Below are positions 6,266 through 9,039 of a DNA stretch of 9,039 nucleotides, in pieces. Within the stretch, counting starts at the first letter, position 1, and the number at the start of each line of letters is the position of its first letter. Location of the stretch: positions 1-9,039 of the forward strand of contig DOKO01000147.1 of the NCBI GenBank assembly GCA_003510825.1, in the 5' to 3' direction. Origin of the DNA: Stenotrophomonas sp. Its GTDB lineage: Bacteria > Pseudomonadota > Gammaproteobacteria > Xanthomonadales > Xanthomonadaceae. The position numbers and the translations under genes are program-made. The notes beneath the pieces were generated by a model that was given only the letters and a program-made list of their open reading frames with translations, had not been told where the DNA came from and ran no database searches.

Positions 6266-7603
6266 TCAGCCCAGCTGGTCGATCAGCGATCCGCTGGCCG
6301 ACTGCATCTGCGAGACCATCTTCTCCATCGCGGTGAACTGCTTGGTGTAGCGGTCGGACACCTTTTCCATGCTCTTGTCGAGATCGTCCAGCTGCTTTTC
6401 CAGCGCCTTGATCTGCTTGTTCAAGGTGGCTGTGCGCTGGGTGATGGTGCCGCTGGTGGTATCCAGGCTGCTCTTCATCAGTTCGGTCATCGGCTTGGCC
6501 AGCGAGCCTTCGGCACCGAACAGCTTGTTGGCGGCTTCCGGGTTCTTCGACAGCGCGGTGTCCAGCTTGGCTGCATCCAGGCTCAGGGTGCCATCGGCGG
6601 CGATGGTCAGGCCCAGGTCCTTCAGATCGTTGACGTTGCTGCTCAGCTGGGTGCGCAGCTGCTGCTGCAGGCCGCGCACCATGGCATCGCCGGTCATCGT
6701 CGAGGCGGTGTTGGTTTCCGCGTTGTAGGCGCTGGAACTCTTCAGCGTCGACTGGATCGAGTTGTAGGCGGTGATGAACGCGTTGAGGTTGGTCTTCAGC
6801 GTGCTGTTGTCGGGGGCGATGGTCAGCGTCTGCGGCTCGCCTTCCTTGGCCTTGGTCAAGGTCAGGCTGACACCGGGCACCAGGTCGGTGATGGTGTTGG
6901 AGCTGCTGGTACGGGTGAAGCCATCGACCACCACCACGGCATCCTTGGCCGGCACCATCTCGTTCATCTTCGAGGCATCGGTGCCGTCGTAGACGAGGTT
7001 GGCCAGGCCGCCATTGCCGCCGCTGGCGCTGACCTTGAGGGCGCCCTTGGTGCCGGAGTCCACGGCGGTGAGCACCAGGTGCATGCCATCGTCGGCGGTG
7101 ACCACGGCAGCGGTGACGCCCTTGCTCTGCGCGGCCGAGTTGATTTCCGCGGCGATCTTCTCCAGCGTCGCGCCGGCCTCGATCTCCACGTTGATGGTCT
7201 TGTCGCCGTAAGCAATCGACAGCGTCCCGTCACCCACCACGGCATCCTTGGTGTAGGCCTGCGAGCTCAGCTTCTGGTTCTGCGCCAGCGATTTGACTTC
7301 CACCTGGTGGGTGCCCGCCGCCGCCTTGCCGGCCGTGGTGCTGGTGTCCAGCGCGGCGGTGAAGTTCGACTCGGTGGGCGTGGTGAGCTTCATGCCGGGC
7401 TTGGCCATGCCCGTCACCAGCGTCTTCAGCGCCGTCTGCAGGGTGGTCATGCCGCTCTTGATGGTGCCCAGCGCCGACAGTTTGGCGCTGGCCGCAACAC
7501 CGGCCGTGTTGATCTGGTTTTCGCGGGGCTCGCGCTCCTTGGCTGTCAGGTTGGCAACCAGAGTGGGAATGTCGAGACCTGTACCAATCGTGCCGATGGC
7601 CAT
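6266..7603 (-). CDS. fliD: FliD flagellar filament cap (HAP2)
   Basis: FliD is exported to the filament tip, where its oligomer folds arriving flagellin; in some species it also binds mucin. The 445-residue product has the conserved N-terminal helix region (IGTGLDIPTLVANLTAKERE, residues 7-26), a variable head domain, a flagellin-hook IN motif at about 127-182 (from TLSIAYGDKTINVEIEAGAT onward), and the C-terminal coiled-coil region (LEKQLDDLDKSMEKVSDRYT, then QFTAMEKMVSQMQSASGSLI) ending IDQLG. Length is slightly under that of Pseudomonas FliD (about 475). The ATG at 7601-7603 follows AAGGA (7612-7616) with an eight-base gap. A near-consensus sigma-54 promoter lies about 100 bases upstream (7703-7719). 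It is followed by a hairpin and a likely separate promoter, so fliS may be transcribed both with fliD and independently. Confidence 0.96.
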   Translation of the reverse strand: MAIGTIGTGLDIPTLVANLTAKEREPRENQINTAGVAASAKLSALGTIKSGMTTLQTALKTLVTGMAKPGMKLTTPTESNFTAALDTSTTAGKAAAGTHQVEVKSLAQNQKLSSQAYTKDAVVGDGTLSIAYGDKTINVEIEAGATLEKIAAEINSAAQSKGVTAAVVTADDGMHLVLTAVDSGTKGALKVSASGGNGGLANLVYDGTDASKMNEMVPAKDAVVVVDGFTRTSSSNTITDLVPGVSLTLTKAKEGEPQTLTIAPDNSTLKTNLNAFITAYNSIQSTLKSSSAYNAETNTASTMTGDAMVRGLQQQLRTQLSSNVNDLKDLGLTIAADGTLSLDAAKLDTALSKNPEAANKLFGAEGSLAKPMTELMKSSLDTTSGTITQRTATLNKQIKALEKQLDDLDKSMEKVSDRYTKQFTAMEKMVSQMQSASGSLIDQLG

Positions 7604-7634
7604 GCGGGGAATCCTTGTTCTTGGACGGGCCGTT

Positions 7635-7651
7635 CAGGTGTCCTGCACCTG
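7635..7651. repeat. small inverted repeat in fliD leader
   Basis: CAGGTG-TCCTG-CACCTG, six-base arms and a five-base centre, between the predicted fliD transcription start and its ribosome-binding site. In the mRNA it would fold as a modest hairpin about 18 bases upstream of the Shine-Dalgarno; alternatively it is a protein-binding dyad. No function is established. Confidence 0.35.
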
Positions 7652-7702
7652 CTATCGGCCGGGGATGGGCGAGCTTGAGCGTTGAAACGCTTTCCCACCC
7701 GG

Positions 7703-7719
7703 TGCAAGGTGCGTGCCAA
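7703..7719 (-). promoter_or_regulatory. sigma-54 (RpoN) -24/-12 promoter of fliD
   Basis: The minus strand reads TTGGCACGCACCTTGCA, which matches the sigma-54 consensus YTGGCACGNNNNTTGCW at every defined position, with the correct GG to GC spacing. Predicted start near 7692, giving a leader of about 89 bases before fliD. The window also encodes the sigma factor (rpoN) and its activator (fleQ), so this is a direct in-window target. FleQ-binding sites were not identified. Confidence 0.9.
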
Positions 7720-7737
7720 TCGAACGCCGGATACGAA

Positions 7738-7759
7738 GAAGGGGGCTTTCGCCCCCTTC
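7738..7759 (-). terminator. intrinsic terminator of flagellin gene
   Basis: Minus strand GAAGGGGGC-GAAA-GCCCCCTTC: perfect nine-base GC-rich stem with a GNRA tetraloop, 27 bases after the flagellin stop codon, followed by TTCGTAT. The short U-rich tail and stable stem fit a Rho-independent terminator. The fliD sigma-54 promoter begins only 18 bases beyond it, so the two transcription units are closely separated here. Confidence 0.85.
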
Positions 7760-7786
7760 CCGTCATTGCAAGGTACTACCGCTGGA

Positions 7787-9039
7787 TCAGCGCAGCAGGC
7801 TCAGCACGTTCTGGCTGGACTGGTTGGCCTGGGCCAGCATGGCCGTACCGGCCTGCTGCAGGATCTGGTTGCGGGTCAGCTCGGCGGTTTCCGAAGCGTA
7901 GTCCACGTCGCGGATGCGGCTGCGGGCTGCGGACATGTTCTCCGACGAGGTGTTCAGGTTCGCAACCACCGAGGTGAAGCGGTTCTGGATGGCGCCCAGG
8001 TCGGCACGGGCCGAGTTGATCGAGTTCAGGGCTGCGTCCATCGCCAGGATGGCGTTGTCTGCACCGCCGACCGAGGAGATGTCCAGATCGGCGAAGCCGG
8101 TCTTGGCACCGCCAGCGGCGTAGTTGGTGGTCGCAGCAGCGGTCAGGCCGGTCTGCTCCAGCAAATCGGCAGCGTCGGTCGAGCCAGCAACGCCCACGGT
8201 GAAGTCGCCTTCCTTGCCGGTCAGCTGCACCTTGCCCTCGACCAGCGCTGCGCTGACGCCGGTTTCGTGCGTCTTGGCGTTCACAGCGTTGACCAGCTGG
8301 GTGGCGCGATCGCCAGCCGAGCCGACAGCGGTCAGGTCGATCTTGACCGCCGAGGTGGCTGCGCCATCCAGCGTGCCGGTGATGGTGAAGCTGGCGGCGC
8401 CGAACTTCGACGGAGTCGCAGCTACGCCAGCAACACCGTTGGTGGTGGCCGCGGTCGGGCCAGCGAAGGCCGGGGCGGTGGTGTAGGCGGTGCCAGCAAC
8501 GCTCTGGGTGCGGGTGAAGTTGGCACCATCAGCGCGGGAGACGGTCAGGGTGCCTGCGCCGATGGCGCCAGCGAGGGTGGTCTGCGCACCCAGGTCCAGG
8601 CTGAAGCCGTTGACGGTGCCGGTACCGTCGGCACCGAAGCCGGCGGCGACGAAGGCAGCGGCGTTGCTTGCGGCATCCGAAGTGCCGGTCACGGTGATCG
8701 CCAGGGTGGTGCTGCCTGCAGCGAAGGTCTGGGTAACGCTGCTGGTCGCATCGCCACCGACGGATGCGGTGATCGCACCCATGGCCTTGGTGGCGGCAAC
8801 AGCCGGGACAGCGGCGACGGCATCACCGTTCGGCACAACGCCCGTGGCGCTCGCCGAGGTGGTGGCGCTGGTCCAGTTGCCGAGCTTGCTGATGTTGGCG
8901 TTGGCAACCTGCGAGATGTTGATCGTCTCGCCCTGGTTGGCGCCGCTCTGGAAGGCCTGGATGGTGAAGCTGCCATCAAGCAGGCTGGTGCCGCTGGAGG
9001 TGGTCTGCTCGGCGACGCGCTGGATTTCCTCCTTCAGCG
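7787..9039 (-). CDS. fliC: flagellin, N-terminal coding part cut off by window edge
   Basis: Structural protein of the flagellar filament, exported unfolded and polymerised under the FliD cap. The 416 visible residues begin LKEEIQRVAEQTTSSGTSLL in the N-terminal D1 region, so roughly the first 100 to 110 residues are outside. A long Ala/Thr/Gly-rich variable domain follows, containing a flagellin-hook IN-like motif (from FTITGTLDGAATSAVKI to EGKVQLTGKEG). The conserved C-terminal D1/D0 helices are complete: ADLGAIQNRFTSVVANLNTS, SAARSRIRDVDYASETAELT, NQILQQAGTAMLAQANQSSQ, ending NVLSLLR. The reading frame continues upstream of a GTG at 8834-8836 to the window end without a stop, so that codon is not the start. 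The variable domain with many Ser/Thr is a plausible glycosylation target. Stenotrophomonas often has several flagellin genes in a row; the next one, if any, is beyond 9039. A terminator follows the gene. Confidence 0.96.
   Translation of the reverse strand, partial: LKEEIQRVAEQTTSSGTSLLDGSFTIQAFQSGANQGETINISQVANANISKLGNWTSATTSASATGVVPNGDAVAAVPAVAATKAMGAITASVGGDATSSVTQTFAAGSTTLAITVTGTSDAASNAAAFVAAGFGADGTGTVNGFSLDLGAQTTLAGAIGAGTLTVSRADGANFTRTQSVAGTAYTTAPAFAGPTAATTNGVAGVAATPSKFGAASFTITGTLDGAATSAVKIDLTAVGSAGDRATQLVNAVNAKTHETGVSAALVEGKVQLTGKEGDFTVGVAGSTDAADLLEQTGLTAAATTNYAAGGAKTGFADLDISSVGGADNAILAMDAALNSINSARADLGAIQNRFTSVVANLNTSSENMSAARSRIRDVDYASETAELTRNQILQQAGTAMLAQANQSSQNVLSLLR

Noticed and set aside
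5873..7678. A 601-codon plus-strand frame opposite fliD and fliS
   Set aside because: Antisense shadow; fliD and fliS on the other strand have full family motifs and ribosome-binding sites.
8834..8836. GTG codon as flagellin start
   Set aside because: The frame continues upstream with flagellin D1 sequence to the window edge, so this is an internal valine.

Overview
This is a stretch of a polar-flagellum gene cluster from a GC-rich gammaproteobacterium of the Xanthomonas/Stenotrophomonas family (Lysobacteraceae), most likely Stenotrophomonas. The evidence is the gene order (flagellin, fliD, fliS, a FliT-like gene, a PilZ gene, response regulators, rpoN, fleQ), the flagellin C-terminus ending LSLLR, and intergenic palindromes of the kinds scattered through Stenotrophomonas genomes. 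Genus is inferred from pattern and was not checked against a database. All confident genes lie on the minus strand, so the window reads biologically from its right end to its left end.

Right part (about 9039-5434), filament genes: a flagellin gene lacking its N-terminal coding part at the window edge, a GNRA-looped terminator, a near-perfect sigma-54 promoter, fliD (filament cap), a hairpin overlapping a candidate sigma-28 promoter, then fliS (flagellin chaperone), a small FliT-like gene and a PilZ-domain gene. The last three overlap by four bases at each junction and form a tight translationally coupled unit.

Middle and left part (about 4773-537), regulators: a NarL/FixJ-type response regulator with a DNA-binding domain, a 294-base gap with a perfect inverted repeat, then rpoN (sigma-54), a single-domain CheY-like receiver protein, and fleQ, the sigma-54 activator that heads the flagellar hierarchy. 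The receiver gene lies 14 bases after rpoN and overlaps fleQ by four bases, so rpoN-receiver-fleQ looks like one operon. It encodes both the sigma factor and its activator, and the fliD promoter in the same window is a predicted target.

Left end (1-536): no large gene. It holds four imperfect palindromes of two families and a short possible minus-strand gene of 50 codons whose open frame extends upstream out of frame with a strong ribosome-binding site, suggesting a decayed or frameshifted small gene.

Most of the window is recognisable flagellar biology. The less ordinary points are the degenerate PilZ protein with a coiled coil, the receiver-only protein between rpoN and fleQ, the missing c-di-GMP motif in FleQ, the hairpin/sigma-28 overlap, and the covarying palindromes.
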